A stretch of 52,199 bases of DNA from the NCBI GenBank assembly GCA_035546535.1, contig DASZWQ010000208.1, forward strand, positions 1 through 52,199, given 5' to 3'. Below the pieces are notes generated by a model. It saw only the letters and a program-made list of their open reading frames with translations, had not been told where the DNA came from and made no database searches. The translations under genes and the position numbers were made by a program. The DNA comes from Pirellulales bacterium. GTDB taxonomy: Bacteria > Planctomycetota > Planctomycetia > Pirellulales > JACPPG01. Below are positions 27,518-35,627 of this stretch, one piece after another. Every line of letters begins with the position of its first letter. The first letter of the stretch is position 1.

Positions 27518-29065
27518 TTATGCGGCTTGGTAGCGATCTTCGATCTCCTTCTGACTATGGGCCAGCGGGAAGCGTACGCGGAACGTCGAGCCGCGTCCCG
27601 GCCCATCACTATGAACTTCGATCGCCCCTTCGTGGTCCGCGATGATGCGGTACACAATCGACAGCCCTAGCCCTGTGCCCTGACCGTTACGGCGACGCGT
27701 GAAAAACGGCTCGAAGATCTGCTCGAGCACGTCGGGCGTCATGCCGCAGCCATTATCGGTGACGAGAATCTCGGCCTGGTCGTCGACTTCGCGCAGCTCG
27801 ACCCGGACGTTGCCGCCGGGGTCGAGGCTGTCGAGTCCGTTGGTCAGCAGATTCAGCACCACCTGCTTGATCTCTTGCGCATTGACCGAAGCCCAAATCG
27901 GACCGCCGGGCGCCAGGTCGAGATGCTTTTCCTGGTACTTGCCTAGGTGACCGACCATTTCGATCACTCCCTGCACCAGCTCGCGCAGGTCGGTTGTCTG
28001 CCGTTTGACCTCGCCGATGCGGGCGAAATCCAGCAGCCGCTCGGTGATGTCCTTGCAGCGGAAAGCTTCATCCTGGATCATCCGCAGATAGTTCTTGACG
28101 ATCGTGAATTGCTCGTCGTCGGTGGGCACGACGTCGGCCATGCGCCCTTCGAGCGATTCGGCGCAGAGCGCGATCGAAGCCAGTGGATTGTTGATCTCGT
28201 GCGCCACGCCGGCCGCCAGGAAGCCGACGCTCGCCAGTTGCTCGCTGCGCACCACTTGCTTGGTGCGCTCCTGAACCTGCCGGTCCAGATCATCGCGAAT
28301 GGCCTGAAAACGCGAGGTCATTTCGTTCATCGCGCCGGCCAGCTCCGACATTTCATCATGGGCGTCGAGGTGAATGCGGTGCGTGAACTCGCCCGAGGCC
28401 ACTTTGCGCGAGCCTTGAATCAACACGCGCAAGGGGAGGAAAATCCACTGGTAGAAGAGCTTCACGAACAGGGCCAGCATCACGGCGGCGCTAACGCTCG
28501 TCACCCATGTGAGAATAATGAGCGCCCGGTATTCGTCCCGAGCGTCATCGGTCACCAGGCCGAAAGCGTCCTGAAAGTCCAAGAGCAGCTTGCCGGAGAG
28601 CTGTTGCAAATCGCGGAGGTCTTCGTTGAGCCGATCGCGCGCCCGACCGTCGACGATCCATTCCCCCGTGGATTGGGCCATCTGAATGCGCGACAGGACT
28701 TGTTCGATCTCGCGCGAGGTCGCTTTTTGCGGCCCTTCGTTGCCGAACTGGTGACGGTAGCTGCCGAAAATATCGGCCAGCTTTGCCAGCCGGACTTTGA
28801 AATCCTCGCCGACCGCCCGGGCCGCGATGCCGCGCGCCCCGGATTCAATGTTCGAGGCGCTTAAGGCGCCGCGCAAATCGCCCACCCCCTTGCTGAACTC
28901 GTTCAACAACGGAAGCTCTGTCTCGACGCGGCCGTGTAGATTGCGCACCAAGGCCCGATAGGCGTACAGCCCCTGCAGCCCGCCCCAGGAGAGCGTGCCG
29001 ACGATCACCAGCAGGAGCGCCAAGCCCACCAGGAGCTTGTCGCGTATCGGCCACTTCGATAGCAA
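27518..29065 (-). CDS. Sensor histidine kinase with HAMP domain
   Basis: A 515-aa membrane sensor kinase. Two membrane helices (about 10-33 and 185-208) flank a roughly 150-residue periplasmic helical sensor; a HAMP linker follows (about 210-262), then HisKA with the phospho-acceptor His in GVAHEINNPLASI and an ATPase domain with NLLTNGLDSL, DNGCGM, EPFFTRR and GTGLGLSIV. It phosphorylates the NtrC-type regulator encoded immediately downstream. Start TTG 29065 is supported by GGAGGT five bases upstream. The signal sensed is unknown; the four-helix-type periplasmic domain suggests a small ligand or membrane stress. Confidence 0.92.
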   Translation of the reverse strand: MLSKWPIRDKLLVGLALLLVIVGTLSWGGLQGLYAYRALVRNLHGRVETELPLLNEFSKGVGDLRGALSASNIESGARGIAARAVGEDFKVRLAKLADIFGSYRHQFGNEGPQKATSREIEQVLSRIQMAQSTGEWIVDGRARDRLNEDLRDLQQLSGKLLLDFQDAFGLVTDDARDEYRALIILTWVTSVSAAVMLALFVKLFYQWIFLPLRVLIQGSRKVASGEFTHRIHLDAHDEMSELAGAMNEMTSRFQAIRDDLDRQVQERTKQVVRSEQLASVGFLAAGVAHEINNPLASIALCAESLEGRMADVVPTDDEQFTIVKNYLRMIQDEAFRCKDITERLLDFARIGEVKRQTTDLRELVQGVIEMVGHLGKYQEKHLDLAPGGPIWASVNAQEIKQVVLNLLTNGLDSLDPGGNVRVELREVDDQAEILVTDNGCGMTPDVLEQIFEPFFTRRRNGQGTGLGLSIVYRIIADHEGAIEVHSDGPGRGSTFRVRFPLAHSQKEIEDRYQAA

Positions 29066-29386
29066 GCGCGACCTCCATGTCGCCCGACAGATGCACCCGA
29101 CCGCGCTGCCGCAGGGGCAGAACCGGTAAGAAATGAATTCGGCTCTCGCGCGGGCTGCGGAGTGTACCAGCGATTCGCGAATCGAAGCAAGATAAGCGGC
29201 GCCGCAATCTTTAGGACTTGCATGGCGGGTGATTCGGTCGAACGCGCGGCGATGCTAGCAATCCCTTTTCGGCTCGGCCCCGACGTCGCGTTGACCCACC
29301 CTACACGCTTGTGCTATCGTCCGCGCCGCGCAAAGCCCGTTTCGCGCTCACTGCCGTTTGTCGCCGCCGCGGCGCATTTGTTTTTC

Positions 29387-30706
29387 ATGGCCGCACACGC
29401 TCCCTTGCCTGTGGCTCACTCACGGCGCCGCATTGCCCTGGCGGCGATGGGCGTCGTGATGGCGCTCGTGGCGGGGCTGGGCTATCACTTTCTGTGGCGC
29501 CAGCACGTCAAACGGTTCCAGGTGGTTCGGCCGGGCGTGCTGTACCGCGTCGCACAACCCAGCGAGCTAGGCATCCGTTATCTCGCCGAACGGCACCACG
29601 TGAAAACCGTGCTCAACCTGCGCCTGGAGGACGACCACCTGCGCCGCGGAGTGCTGGCCGTGGGCGCGCCGACGGGCGACGTCGAATCTCGATTCGTCAC
29701 CGAACTCGGCGTCCGCAGCCTGCAGTGGGCCATGGGACGCGAGGCCTGTTGGCCGTGGGTCAGCCCCTGGCAATTCGAAGAGTTCTTTCGATTGTTCGAC
29801 GAACCGGACAATTTCCCCATCGCGATTCATTGTGTGAGCGGCCGCCATCGCACCGGCACGATCGCGGCGCTATTTCGGTTGGAATACGACCACTGGCCGA
29901 TCGAGCGCGTGCTCGCCGAGATGTACTCGTTCAGCTTCGGGCCGCCGATTCCACTGCAAGAAATCAACCTGCGGACGTACGTGCCACGGCCACAGCCGAC
30001 ACCGGACGAGTGGCAGGTGATTCGGCCGTGCTGGGCGTCCTGTTGTGAGGGGAAGGCGCCGGCTGACTATCCAGGACTCGTACGTTACTTGCGCACCAGC
30101 GCCGATCAAGATGAGGTCGGGCGCGTGCTGACCGAACAACTCACACAGGGGGCACTCTTCGCCCTGCCACTGGCCGTGCGGTTGATTGACGCCGCGGATC
30201 ATCCGGCAACGGAGGCTGCCATCGACGCAGCGAGGTTGTGCCTCCAGAGCTTGACCGGAGCCGAAACGACCGAAACCTCCCAAGGTAGCGGGCGGGACAT
30301 TGCCGCTGCCGCGTCGATCGTGGCGGACTTCGGCCCCCGCGACGATCAACAGCTACTGCTCGGCTTGCTGCGCGACAACAAGGAAATCTCGCCGGACGCG
30401 TTCCGAGCGGTCGTGGCAGGGATCTCGAATCGCTACACGGGTAACCGGATTCCCTTCCTGGCCGCACTTCTTGATAGCACGGACCTCACGCCGAATACGG
30501 GCACTGTGCCGGTCCGCCATTGCGATATGGCCGTGGCGCATCTATCGGCCATTGTGGACGAGCGGCTGATCAACGTCGGCTCAACGCCGACCTTGGCCGA
30601 CTGGGACGCAGCGCGCGAGCGTGCCAAATCATGGCTCAGCACGCATCCGGCCCTGGCCCAGGCGCGCCGCGTGGAACCACCGCCACAACCAACGCGGCTG
30701 CGCTAG
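29387..30706 (+). CDS. Membrane-anchored dual-specificity/tyrosine phosphatase family protein
   Basis: A 439-aa protein with one N-terminal membrane helix (about residues 16-34) and a DSP-type phosphatase domain (about 45-215). The P-loop HCVSGRHRTG holds the nucleophile C149 and R155 in the C-x5-R signature; VLYRVAQPSE and TVLNLRLE are the usual early strands. The C-terminal 200 residues are of unknown type, helical, and might carry HEAT-like repeats. It could act on phosphoproteins or phosphoinositide-like substrates at the membrane surface. ATG 29387 is chosen because the upstream codons are not protein-like; it is divergent from the kinase gene. Confidence 0.75.
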   Translation: MAAHAPLPVAHSRRRIALAAMGVVMALVAGLGYHFLWRQHVKRFQVVRPGVLYRVAQPSELGIRYLAERHHVKTVLNLRLEDDHLRRGVLAVGAPTGDVESRFVTELGVRSLQWAMGREACWPWVSPWQFEEFFRLFDEPDNFPIAIHCVSGRHRTGTIAALFRLEYDHWPIERVLAEMYSFSFGPPIPLQEINLRTYVPRPQPTPDEWQVIRPCWASCCEGKAPADYPGLVRYLRTSADQDEVGRVLTEQLTQGALFALPLAVRLIDAADHPATEAAIDAARLCLQSLTGAETTETSQGSGRDIAAAASIVADFGPRDDQQLLLGLLRDNKEISPDAFRAVVAGISNRYTGNRIPFLAALLDSTDLTPNTGTVPVRHCDMAVAHLSAIVDERLINVGSTPTLADWDAARERAKSWLSTHPALAQARRVEPPPQPTRLR

Positions 30707-30712
30707 ACTCGG

Positions 30713-31903
30713 CTACACCGTCTCAAGCGCTTGCGCCAGGTCGGCTAGCAGGTCCTCGGTGTTTTCCACACCGCATGACAGGCGAATCATGTTGTCGGGG
30801 ATGCCGAACTTCTGGCGCTCTTCAGGCGACAGGCTGTAATAACTCATCACGAGCGGTTGCTCGATCAGCGATTCCACGCCACCCAGGCTTGGCCCGATGC
30901 GCGGCAGGCGTACGGCATCGACGACCCGAGCCGTGGCACGCCAGTCGGCTCCCTTCACGAGGAACGTCACCAACCCGCCAAATCCGCGCATGGTTTTCTT
31001 TGCGACGGCGTGATGAGGATGATCAGGCAGACCGGGATAATACACCTTTTCAATCTTCGGGTGACGGGCCAGGAATTCGGCCACGGCCTGGCCGTTTTGA
31101 TTGTGCCGCTGGATGCGCAGTTCGAACGTCTTCAGCCCGCGCTCGAGCAGATAGATATTGTGCGGCGAATTGATGGCCCCCATGATGCCGCGCAGGTTGC
31201 GCACCGGGTCGAGCTTTTCGGCGGTCGAGACGATTACTCCCGCCAATAGATCGTTGTGACCGGCCAGATACTTGGTGGCCGAATGCAACACGTAGTCGAC
31301 GCCCGCGGCCAGCGGCCGGATGTTGTACGGCGTGCCGAGCGTGGCATCGATCAAGGTTTCCACGCCGCGCCGACGACCGATGTCGACAAAGCGGTCCAGA
31401 TCGACCACGCTCAAGTGAGGGTTCGTGGGCGACTCGCTAATGAGCAGCTTCGTCTTCGGCGTGACGGCGGCATCCATCGCTTCGTAGTCGCACGCCTTGA
31501 CCTGCCGAGTAACCACGCCGAAGCGCGCCAGGTGCTTGGTGCAGAACTCGCGGCTGCGGTGATAACACTCATCGAAGAAAACGACTTCGTCGCCGGAGCT
31601 CAACTTCGCCATCAGCAAGCCCACGATGGCCGACATGCCCGTCGAAAACAATAGCGCGGATCCCCCTCCTTCGAGTGCCGCCAGCTTGCGCTCGACGACT
31701 TTCTCGCTGGGGTTGCCGTAGCGCCCGTACTCCTCGCGCGGCTGCTTCTCCTCCAGAAAATCGATCACTGCCTGCGTCGAGGCGAAGGTATAGGTCGAGG
31801 CGCAGAAAATGGGATCGGTAATCGAATCGCCGAATTTCTGGCGATCCTCGCCCCCGTGGACGGCGATTGTCGAGAGGCCCGGGGCCTGCACTTGCTTGGA
31901 CAT
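30713..31903 (-). CDS. Trans-sulfuration PLP enzyme (cystathionine gamma-synthase / beta-lyase / gamma-lyase family)
   Basis: A 396-aa Cys/Met-metabolism PLP enzyme. YGRYGNPS and LFSTGMSAI form the cofactor phosphate cup, DATLGTPYN carries the pyridine-binding Asp, and the Schiff-base Lys is in HSATKYLAGHNDLLAGV. The C-terminal PSLGGVESLIEQP is typical. The family makes or breaks cystathionine or cleaves methionine; the sequence does not separate these roles with certainty. ATG 31903 has GGGAGA eight bases upstream. The leader contains hairpins and a strong intrinsic terminator only 71 bp before the start, suggesting attenuation control, as expected for a methionine-pathway gene. Confidence 0.88.
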   Translation of the reverse strand: MSKQVQAPGLSTIAVHGGEDRQKFGDSITDPIFCASTYTFASTQAVIDFLEEKQPREEYGRYGNPSEKVVERKLAALEGGGSALLFSTGMSAIVGLLMAKLSSGDEVVFFDECYHRSREFCTKHLARFGVVTRQVKACDYEAMDAAVTPKTKLLISESPTNPHLSVVDLDRFVDIGRRRGVETLIDATLGTPYNIRPLAAGVDYVLHSATKYLAGHNDLLAGVIVSTAEKLDPVRNLRGIMGAINSPHNIYLLERGLKTFELRIQRHNQNGQAVAEFLARHPKIEKVYYPGLPDHPHHAVAKKTMRGFGGLVTFLVKGADWRATARVVDAVRLPRIGPSLGGVESLIEQPLVMSYYSLSPEERQKFGIPDNMIRLSCGVENTEDLLADLAQALETV

Positions 31904-31973
31904 TGGACGTTCTCCCACCAGACTGAAAACTGTCGGCGCAAGGCACCGACGCCGTGGGATTTCGTCGACCAAC

Positions 31974-32090
31974 AAAAAAACCGCGTTCCCGCCCAGGGGC
32001 GGTCGCGGCATTCGCAGGTCAAGCTGGATCGCCGCCGCCTGCTTTATCAGGCGACCCGCTGGCGATGGCTCTTTAGCAGTTCGTGGCTGC
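31974..32090 (-). promoter_or_regulatory. Candidate structured 5' leader with intrinsic terminator (riboswitch or attenuator)
   Basis: On the minus strand, upstream of the trans-sulfuration gene, three structures follow in order. First, GCAG/CTGC (32076-32090). Second, a bulged hairpin with outer stem ATCGCC/GGCGAT (32061-32066 with 32028-32033) and inner stem CGCCTG/CAGGCG (32048-32053 with 32036-32041) around loop ATAAAG. Third, CCGCG-A-CCGCC-CCTG-GGCGG-GAA-CGCGG followed by seven T (32008-31974), which is a classic terminator. A terminator before the start codon implies conditional read-through. It does not match the known SAM riboswitch classes as far as I can see. Confidence 0.55.
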
Positions 32091-32298
32091 AAGCGGCCGC
32101 AAATCCCGTGCAGATGATCTTAATGGCTCGTCATCGGCGGAGCAAGCTGAGAGCCGAATCACGCGTTGCGGATTACCCCCATTCTCGGCCGTGTGGCCCA
32201 CCGGCGCTGGACCGGTTTTGCTGAAAACGTGATGCCGTCTGGCCCGCCAGTTGCTAAAATGAAAGTCGTTGGCGATTTTCTTTTCGGAGACCCTGCGC
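32091..32298. other. Divergent promoter region without genes
   Basis: This is the remainder of the 395-bp interval between the trans-sulfuration gene (minus) and the HEAT-repeat gene (plus). It should contain both promoters, but I see no clear pair of -35 and -10 boxes. No coding frame with protein-like composition is present on either strand. Confidence 0.35.
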
Positions 32299-33552
32299 GT
32301 GACCCGAGGCCGGTTTCTCTTCGCGTGTGCCCTAGGTGCTCTGATCGGGGCGACATGGCCCCAGCCATCGGCCCTGGCCCTGGGACCTAGCGAACTCGCG
32401 CCCCCGGCACGGCAGGATTCGCGCGATCCGCAGCGCCTTGCAAACCTGGTACAAGACCTCGGGGCGTCATCGTTTCGGGTGCGCGAGCGTGCGACCCGCT
32501 CGCTGATCGAGGTGGGCGTGCCCGCGAAAGCGGTATTATTGAAGGCGCTCGAGTCACCCGATGCCGAAGTTCGTTATCGGGCCCGCTTGGTCCTGTCGGA
32601 CGTGCTGGAGCTCGACTTTAAGCAGCGTCTGGACGATTTCATCGACGACGTGGGCGGCACGCGCGACCATGACCTGCCTGGCTGGCGGCGTTTCCGCGAG
32701 TTCGTGGGCGACAGTCCCGTTGCGCGGCGCCTGTTTATCGAGCTCGAACGCAATGAATCGGCGTTGCTGGAAGCCGCGGAGCTCGGCGTGCAACAAGCCA
32801 CGACGGCCTTCGAAGCACGCTGCCAACAGATTCAGGAAGGCATGCGGGTTCCCGGCCGGCAAGCCGAGCGGCAGGTCCCGGTCGGCACGGTGGCGGCGCT
32901 CTTATTCATCGGCGCCGACAACAACGTGGCCGTCAACATGCAGTCGGCCATGTGCGTGACGAACTTTTGTTACCAGCAACCGTTTCGACAAGCCATCGCC
33001 GGTGGCGACTACGCGCCGCTTTTGAAGAAGCTGGTCGGCGGTTGGGTGCGCCGCGATTTCGCCAGCGACCCCACGGCCGCTTACCAGTCGATGATGCTGG
33101 CGCTGACCTTCAACGTGCGCGACGGCGTCGAGCCAGCGCTCGCCATGCTGAAAGACGGCGGCGGCAACCCTCATATGCGGCAATACGCCTTGCTGGTCGT
33201 GGGTAAGTTCGGCGGCCCCATCGAAATCGATCGGTTGGAGCCATTGCTCGAGGATTATGCCGTATGCGCGCAGCAGCAGATCGCGGTGCAAACCGGCGGC
33301 GCAAAGAACGGCCCGCCAAATCCGAATAACGTCAAGAACGAGGTCATCGAAACGCAGATCCGCGACGTCGCTCTGGCGGTAATGATCCACCTCAGCGGGC
33401 AAAAGCCGGCCGACTTCGGCTTCGAACGCGCTCAGCCCAACGGCACGATTCTCTTCAACACGGCGACCCTCGGTTTCGCGAAGCCCGACGACCGCGAAGC
33501 GGCGCTTACCAAATGGCGCACCTGGCGCGCGGAGCACCCGACGGCAAAATAA
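32299..33552 (+). CDS. Secreted HEAT-repeat-like protein
   Basis: A 417-aa exported protein. Residues 1-29 form a signal peptide (FLFACALGALIGA core, likely cut after ALALG). Residues 38-100 contain HEAT-like helical pairs (LGASSFRVRERATRSLIEVG, then ALESPDAEVRYRARLVLSDVLEL); the remainder is helical without motifs I can name. HEAT-type exported proteins of this form are common in planctomycetes and are thought to be binding scaffolds. The start is GTG 32299, with CGGAGA upstream. Function unknown. Confidence 0.7.
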   Translation: MTRGRFLFACALGALIGATWPQPSALALGPSELAPPARQDSRDPQRLANLVQDLGASSFRVRERATRSLIEVGVPAKAVLLKALESPDAEVRYRARLVLSDVLELDFKQRLDDFIDDVGGTRDHDLPGWRRFREFVGDSPVARRLFIELERNESALLEAAELGVQQATTAFEARCQQIQEGMRVPGRQAERQVPVGTVAALLFIGADNNVAVNMQSAMCVTNFCYQQPFRQAIAGGDYAPLLKKLVGGWVRRDFASDPTAAYQSMMLALTFNVRDGVEPALAMLKDGGGNPHMRQYALLVVGKFGGPIEIDRLEPLLEDYAVCAQQQIAVQTGGAKNGPPNPNNVKNEVIETQIRDVALAVMIHLSGQKPADFGFERAQPNGTILFNTATLGFAKPDDREAALTKWRTWRAEHPTAK

Positions 33553-33669
33553 CCGTCCCTTTCTTGACGCGCGCTCTTATGCGGCCTAGCGTGAGCTCGT
33601 TTGAGCAATAAATAAGCCCGCTTCATCCGCGGCTTTCACGAGCGGAATGGCCACGAGGGAGCTCTCGCA

Positions 33670-34671
33670 ATGTCGACTCGTCCTGCCACGATCGTTGCGC
33701 TTGCCGATATGGTGCATGGCCAGGAGGCCGACTTGTTCGTGCTGCTCAAGAACAAGGATGAATTGAAAACGCGCGACGGCAAGACTTACTTCAAAGTCAC
33801 GTTTCGCGACGCCCGGCGCGAAGTCAGCTTTCCCATCTGGTCCGACTCGCCGTGGGCCGAGGATTGTCGAAAGCAGTGGACGCCCGGCGCCTATTACAAA
33901 CTGCGCGCGACCTATCGCGATACGACCTACGGCCCGCAGCTCGACATCCGCAAGATTCGTGAAGTCGTGGCAGCCGACGCCGCCGAGGGCTTCGATCCCG
34001 GGCTGTTTGTTGCGCAGTCGCGATTCGATCCGGTGGCTATGTTCGCTGAACTGCGGGCGATCGCCAGTGAAATCAAGAACTCCGGGCTCGCCGGGCTGGT
34101 GCTGGCCCTGCTCGACGAGAATCGCGAGCCATTGCTCTCGCTGCCAGCCGCCACGCGCAACCACCATGCCTACTACGCCGGATACCTGGAGCACGTGCTC
34201 AGCGTGACGCGGACGGCCGTGTATCTCGCCGATAAGTACGTCGAATATTACCCCGACATGCGGCCGCCGCTGGATCGCGACCTGGTGATCGCCGGAGCGG
34301 TCCTGCACGACATCGGCAAACTGCGCGAAATCGAGTGGCGGCCCGAGGGCGCCGAGTACACGGCGGCCGGACGGCTGGTAGGTCATATATTACAGGGCCG
34401 CGATATCGTGCGCGAGGCGACGGTCCGGCACCCACTCGAAGGTGACCTGCTGCTAAGGCTGGAACACATCATCGTCGCGCATCAGCGACTGCCCGAATGG
34501 GGCTCGCCCAAGCCTCCCATGACTCCCGAGGCGCTCCTGGTTCACTATGCCGACGATATCGACGCGAAGATGAACATGATGTACGTCACACTGCGCGACG
34601 ACACGACTCCTGGCCCGCTTACGTCGAAAAAGAACCAGCTTTTTCAACACATCTATCGCGGGCTTTCCTAG
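33670..34671 (+). CDS. YhaM-like HD-domain 3'-5' exoribonuclease
   Basis: A 333-aa protein with the YhaM plan: an N-terminal OB fold (residues 10-105, FVLLKNKDELKTRDGKTYFK region) followed by an HD phosphohydrolase domain (about 150-300) with HHAYYAGYLEHVL, VLHDIGKL, GHILQG and HYADDIDAKMNMM. These provide the metal-binding His/Asp residues. YhaM family members degrade RNA or single-stranded DNA from the 3' end. RNase Y, another HD-domain nuclease of low-GC type, is encoded further along, so the organism seems to share that decay toolkit. Confidence 0.87.
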   Translation: MSTRPATIVALADMVHGQEADLFVLLKNKDELKTRDGKTYFKVTFRDARREVSFPIWSDSPWAEDCRKQWTPGAYYKLRATYRDTTYGPQLDIRKIREVVAADAAEGFDPGLFVAQSRFDPVAMFAELRAIASEIKNSGLAGLVLALLDENREPLLSLPAATRNHHAYYAGYLEHVLSVTRTAVYLADKYVEYYPDMRPPLDRDLVIAGAVLHDIGKLREIEWRPEGAEYTAAGRLVGHILQGRDIVREATVRHPLEGDLLLRLEHIIVAHQRLPEWGSPKPPMTPEALLVHYADDIDAKMNMMYVTLRDDTTPGPLTSKKNQLFQHIYRGLS

Positions 34672-35010
34672 CGCCACTTTGTCGTGTCAGGCAACGTGTC
34701 ATCGCAGTGTTATTGCGAACTATCGCGCATCGGTGCGCGAGATTTCACACACAAGATGTGACGTCCGTTGGTCGCAGGCGAGAGCGCTTTAGGGATGTAG
34801 CAGAGCCACTTTTCGGCGCTCCTGGGCGTGGCGATGTTACAACGCAATTTGGTCCTGTTACAGCGCGGTTGCGCTCCGATTTCTTCCAAGTGGCTGGTTG
34901 TAACTCACCACCCCCCCTAGGGGTTGTCGCAAACGCCCACCTTGTTACTCTGCGTTAGGGGAGGAGGGTTTTTGTTCTTAGGGCTACGGTTTCGAAAGGG
35001 TGTTTTCCGC
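34672..35010. other. Gene-free interval with candidate promoter and leader
   Basis: These 339 bp before the small DNA-binding-type gene hold no gene. CCCCCCTAGGGG (near 34914) is palindromic. A weak promoter-like pair is TTGTCG (34923-34928) and TACTCT (34945-34950) with a 16-bp spacer, which would give a leader of about 55 nt. TGTTACA occurs twice, about 20 bp apart, upstream of this (near 34836 and 34857) and might be an operator. AAAGGG about ten bases before ATG 35011 is the likely ribosome-binding site. Confidence 0.35.
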
Positions 35011-35325
35011 ATGGCAAAGAAGGTATCAGGACGTGGTAAGCGAGGGTCCGTAAATAAGGCGCAAGCTATTCGTGATGAGTTTTCATCCCAGGGAATGGAG
35101 ACGCGCCCGAAGGACATCATCGCGTCGTTGAAGTCGAAGGGGATCGACGTTTCATCGGCACAGGTCAGCAACATCAAAGCCACCTTTGGCAGGCCTCGGA
35201 GAGGTCACGGTGCCAATGGTGCATTGAGTGTCGAGTTGTTGATGGAAGCCAAGAAGTTGGCCGACCGCCTCGGCGGCATCGACGTGACGCGCCGCGCTAT
35301 CGAAGCTCTTTCGAAGCTGAGCTAG
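35011..35325 (+). CDS. Small basic DNA-binding-type protein
   Basis: A 104-aa basic protein. The first 13 residues (AKKVSGRGKRGSV) form a Lys/Arg/Gly-rich tail reminiscent of histone tails. Residues 14-60 (KAQAIRDEFSSQGMETRPKD, SLKSKGIDVSSAQVSNIKATF) look like a winged-helix or helix-turn-helix unit, followed by RPRRGHG and a helical C-terminus (LLMEAKKLADRLGG). This plan is found in small nucleoid-type or regulatory proteins of planctomycetes. Its own terminator follows, so it is a single-gene unit. DNA binding is inferred. Confidence 0.72.
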   Translation: MAKKVSGRGKRGSVNKAQAIRDEFSSQGMETRPKDIIASLKSKGIDVSSAQVSNIKATFGRPRRGHGANGALSVELLMEAKKLADRLGGIDVTRRAIEALSKLS

Positions 35326-35364
35326 CCGATCAACCGATTCGCGACGATCACGAATCATTCCACG

Positions 35365-35395
35365 GGCCGGCGTGCGCACGCCGGCCTGTTTTTTT
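35365..35395 (+). terminator. Strong intrinsic terminator
   Basis: A perfect 22-bp palindrome (35365-35386; arms GGCCGGCGTG and CACGCCGGCC) is followed by TG and seven T (35389-35395). It stands 40 bp after the stop of the small DNA-binding-type gene and is the clearest Rho-independent terminator in the window. Confidence 0.9.
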
Positions 35396-35627
35396 GTGCG
35401 TCGAACTGCGGGCCGCGCTTCCTGCATCATCGAAAACATGCGCCGTGTCTCTCGAGCCGGTGTCTGCTCGGCCGGAAATCGAGAGGCGAGGCCCCCGAGG
35501 GGCGCAGATCCTCGGCCACAGCCTTGGCAACTCTCCTCATCCCGCGCCTCCTGCCAAACAAGTGCGATGTTGCTTATAATGCCGCACTTGCATCGCACCG
35601 ATCGATCCTTCGGGAGGGGAGAATTCC
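35396..35627. other. Spacer upstream of the acyl-CoA dehydrogenase gene
   Basis: Together with the terminator this forms a 302-bp gene-free interval. TGTTGCTTATAATGCC contains an exact TATAAT (35575-35580), placed about 50 bp before ATG 35628, which could be a -10 element; no good -35 is present at 17 bp. GGGAGGGGAG just before the start codon is a strong ribosome-binding site. Nothing else is evident. Confidence 0.4.

Noticed and set aside
31981..31997. T-box-like sequence GGGCGGGAACGCGG in the trans-sulfuration leader
   Set aside because: It resembles the T-box core, but several core bases differ and no specifier stem or long leader is visible; it is explained by the terminator stem.
32036..32079. 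SAM-II-like words TGATAAAG and GCTAAAG
   Set aside because: They occur in the opposite order and without the SAM-II pseudoknot, so a SAM-II match was dropped.
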